From assembly GCA_947175335.1 (NCBI GenBank), contig CAMWMF010000001.1, forward strand, positions 1 through 64,000: a DNA stretch of 64,000 nucleotides. The letters are read 5' to 3'. This DNA is from an uncultured Clostridia bacterium. Its GTDB lineage: Bacteria > Bacillota > Clostridia > Christensenellales > Pumilibacteraceae. The notes beneath the pieces were generated by a model. The model searched no databases. It was not told where the DNA came from and was given only the letters and a program-made list of their open reading frames with translations. The position numbers were made by a program, and so were the translations under genes. This document shows positions 61,635 to 64,000 of this stretch, in pieces; the first letter of the stretch is position 1; every line of letters starts with the position of its first letter.

Positions 61635-63956
61635 TTATGCGGCGTATGTAATTGTTATCGTCGCTTGGGTTGCGGAAACGCTATCGATGGATATATCGAA
61701 ATTCAGTGTTTTGCCCGCGTTGGTCTTGTATTGAGGGAAGACCTTGCTAAGCGTTTGACCCGCTTTCCACAGGTCGCTGTCGGCGGCGTAGCCTTGGCTG
61801 TCCGAAAACTTGGTGTGTCCGTCCGCTTCGATTAGCTTAATCAGCGCAATATTCGTGTCGGTGTTGTTATTATCTGTAAACGAGCCGTAATCGCTGTTGT
61901 ACACGTTGTTGATAGACGACGAAACGTGGTATATGCGTACGCCGTAGTTTTCGCCGTCGTAAAGGTAGCTATTGTCTGCCTTCGCATGCATAGCGTTCAG
62001 CCCGCTAGCCGAATACAAGTCTATCAGCAAATATTCGCAGAAGTACGAGTTGTTAAAGTTGAGAGGAATGAGTATGGCGTCGCCGCGCTCCTGCGAGCTT
62101 TTGATTGTAACCGTTTGGGTGGATACGACTATCTGCGGCGTAAGCCAGCCGAGCATTGTTTTGGAATAGACGTTTTGGTCGCCCACCGTCGCGTCCATCA
62201 TGTCCGCGCCGCCGAGGCCTTCGTTGCAGCCCGAATTTTCGTCGTAGTCGTAGTAATCGTCAAGCCCCAAAAGGTGCCCGGTTTCGTGTATGTACGTGGA
62301 CGCGTTGACTTTCAGTCCCGCAATCTCGGGATAATATTCGTTGGTATAGCCGCCGTGCACGCTTTCTATCATAAAGTCTAAACCGGCGAACAGGTAATAG
62401 AATACATTTTTCCCGTCGTACTGTGAGTCGCCGTAATTCCAAGTGACGTACGCCCAATAGAACGAGTCGTCGCTTTCGTAATCGACGGGCGCCGAATAGA
62501 TAAGGTATACCGCGTCGATAGTGCCGTCGCCGTTGTAATCGTAGTCGGAGAAGTCGATATAGCTGTCGTAGTATTTAAGCGCTTCGTGCAACAGCAGGTT
62601 GTCGCCGTCTTTGTACGTTTCGCCCTGTTCGGTTGCCTTGTGCGATTCGTAATATGAATAGTTGTATTTTGCGGTAAAGGTGGGGACCTGTTGGACGATA
62701 TTATATCTCGCTATATCAAATGAAATATCGAGTTGTCCGTACGAGGACTTATAATAATAGGAATGAACGCTTTCCCAGCCTGTGCCTTCGTAATCGCCGT
62801 TGAACGCGGTATTAAGGTCGACAAGGTCGCTGTTGTCGATAGTCTTGCCGCTGAACTGGACGGGGATAACGAGCGCGTTGTAGGTGCCTTTGGAGGGCAA
62901 GCCTATAGCGGGGTCGGGTTCGTCGCCCGTTTTTGTGATTTTGTCCTGCAACCGCTCGTTGTCGAACGTAGCTGCGTTGTAGGTTTGTTTGTCCATTGTG
63001 CCTGTGGGTGTTACGGGTGTGGTTCCGCCCGAAACGTTAGGCAGGGTAAAGGTTATCGAGCCGAATTTGGAGAACGTGTACGTGTATATCGAATTGTCGC
63101 TCATTACGGCAGTAATCGTGGCGAGGTTGCCGTTCTTTACCGTAAGCGTGAACGACGTCCAAGTGATGCTCGTAAATTCGCCGATGACGGTGTTTCCTGC
63201 GTCGTTGGGTTTCTTCGCGGTATATACGCCGTTGTTGTCGGTGAATTCAAAGTCTTTTATTTCGGTCAAATTGACGGGCGCGGCGTACCAGAACCAATCG
63301 TTAAAATCGTCCGTACCTTCCTCGTATTTTTCGTAGCTTCCGTTTCCTTGTTCGGCGTAATAATAGTACTTGTCAGTCGAGGGGACGTAGCTTATGTAGT
63401 CGGTATATTGGTCGCCGTCTTCTTCCCACACGTACTTGACGTTATTCCCGTTATACTCGTAATAGTCATCGTAGCCGCCGTCGGAGTCGGTAATTTCAAG
63501 CGCGGTTGCAAAGTTCCACTTTGTGCTGTCGGTATACTTTGCGAGTATGGTCGCAAGGTCTTCGCTCTCGCCGGTACCGCCGTTACCACCGTTGCCACCG
63601 TTGCCGTCGTCTTTTTTGGATACCGTAAATGTTATACTTTTGCTGGCGTCGCCTATTTCGAGCGTGACGGTAAACGTGCCTTCCTTGGTCGTGTCTGCCT
63701 CGCTTAAATCGAGCATTTCGTTCATAACAACTATTTGGTTGCCGCCACTGTCCTTTACGGTGAAATACTGCTTGTAATCCACGGTATCGCCTATTTGGAG
63801 ATTGAGCGATTTATCGGCGTTCACCGTAATGGTGTATTCCGGATAGATTGTGCCTGCGTTGTTATCGTTTTTGTCGCCGCAAGCGGTCATGCAAACGACT
63901 GACGCTATAATCGCGATAACAGTCAACAGCGCTACCAAATGTTTTTTGAGTTTCAT
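61635..63956 (-). CDS. M6-type zinc metalloprotease lipoprotein, 773 aa
   Basis: A lipoprotein signal peptide (VVCMTACGD, Cys about 24) is followed by an Ig-like beta domain, a Gly-rich linker (GNGGNGGNGGTG), a second beta domain and the protease. The active site YIHETGHLLGLDDYYDY is an HExxH-type motif (HETGH) with GLDDYYD as the extended ligand, followed by the MMD Met-turn (GGADMMDATVG), as in M6/immune-inhibitor-A-like peptidases. It is a surface-anchored, secreted protease. ATG 63956 has GAGGAAA 8 nt upstream, with TATAAT at complement 63990-63995. Confidence 0.88.
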   Translation of the reverse strand: MKLKKHLVALLTVIAIIASVVCMTACGDKNDNNAGTIYPEYTITVNADKSLNLQIGDTVDYKQYFTVKDSGGNQIVVMNEMLDLSEADTTKEGTFTVTLEIGDASKSITFTVSKKDDGNGGNGGNGGTGESEDLATILAKYTDSTKWNFATALEITDSDGGYDDYYEYNGNNVKYVWEEDGDQYTDYISYVPSTDKYYYYAEQGNGSYEKYEEGTDDFNDWFWYAAPVNLTEIKDFEFTDNNGVYTAKKPNDAGNTVIGEFTSITWTSFTLTVKNGNLATITAVMSDNSIYTYTFSKFGSITFTLPNVSGGTTPVTPTGTMDKQTYNAATFDNERLQDKITKTGDEPDPAIGLPSKGTYNALVIPVQFSGKTIDNSDLVDLNTAFNGDYEGTGWESVHSYYYKSSYGQLDISFDIARYNIVQQVPTFTAKYNYSYYESHKATEQGETYKDGDNLLLHEALKYYDSYIDFSDYDYNGDGTIDAVYLIYSAPVDYESDDSFYWAYVTWNYGDSQYDGKNVFYYLFAGLDFMIESVHGGYTNEYYPEIAGLKVNASTYIHETGHLLGLDDYYDYDENSGCNEGLGGADMMDATVGDQNVYSKTMLGWLTPQIVVSTQTVTIKSSQERGDAILIPLNFNNSYFCEYLLIDLYSASGLNAMHAKADNSYLYDGENYGVRIYHVSSSINNVYNSDYGSFTDNNNTDTNIALIKLIEADGHTKFSDSQGYAADSDLWKAGQTLSKVFPQYKTNAGKTLNFDISIDSVSATQATITITYAA

Positions 63957-64000
63957 TGTTTTTTCCTCGTATAAGGTTTTTACAATTAAATTATACACCC

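Overview
The window looks like chromosomal DNA of an anaerobic, monoderm Bacillota, most likely an uncultured gut Clostridia lineage. The basis is a class III (anaerobic) ribonucleotide reductase under NrdR boxes, AGGAGG-type ribosome binding sites, sigma-A promoters (TTGACA-17-TATAAT), lipobox lipoproteins, an EFR1-type flavodoxin-ferredoxin and a collagen-like surface protein. I cannot place it to genus. No rRNA genes and no CRISPR array are visible.

Core region (1-31608, mostly + strand, GC-richer). The str operon (rpsL, rpsG, fusA, tuf) is followed by nrdD fused to a redoxin domain and by trxB, then two-domain polyphosphate:AMP phosphotransferase, a membrane Rossmann/RyR-like protein, gluQ, gyrB and gyrA. 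After these come small membrane and zinc-ribbon proteins, a collagen-like protein, two family 2 glycosyltransferases with UDP-galactopyranose mutase, an EFR1 ferredoxin, a DUF5131 protein, an HD protein and a YdeI-like protein. Scattered through it are small HTH regulators with palindromic operators, two paralogous HTH-plus-small-RNA cassettes, two long hairpins that start on a stop codon and share one loop sequence, and dispersed AATTCGGAATT repeats that reach into gene ends.

Mobile region (31713-46745). Three tRNA genes (Gly-CCC, Pro-AGG, Ser-CGA) are followed by a 14.7-kb element inserted in the 3' end of tRNA-Ser. A 25-bp att core is duplicated at 32014-32038 and 46721-46745. The element carries a tyrosine integrase, a CI-like repressor with three operators, a lipoprotein, and a long minus-strand operon: coiled-coil protein, PcfK-like, PcfJ-like, ASCH-like, basic protein, possible ssDNA-binding protein, two large membrane-anchored surface proteins, a Zot/pI ATPase, two small proteins and a Rep_1-type rolling-circle initiator. 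Zot plus a rolling-circle Rep plus surface proteins is the signature of filamentous (inovirus-like) phages. PcfJ/PcfK are plasmid-type genes, and no major coat protein is evident. Two tRNA-like cloverleaves without a normal anticodon arm, a repeat-rich origin candidate and a promoter-terminator small RNA lie inside it.

Island (46746-56463, AT-rich). It holds a membrane protein, a PD-(D/E)XK family protein, a DGNHR-motif protein, an alpha-CTD/sigma-region-4/degenerate-nuclease fusion, a XerD-like recombinase, and a convergent pair (pentapeptide-repeat protein and ATP-grasp enzyme) whose 5' regions share an identical 21-bp element. The content resembles a defence or accessory island. The pair is my best candidate for an undescribed two-gene system.

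Right end (56536-64000): a CrtI-like FAD oxidoreductase with an apparent ATA start, an ECF-like sigma factor with a probable anti-sigma factor, a GLUG-repeat lipoprotein and an M6-like metalloprotease lipoprotein.
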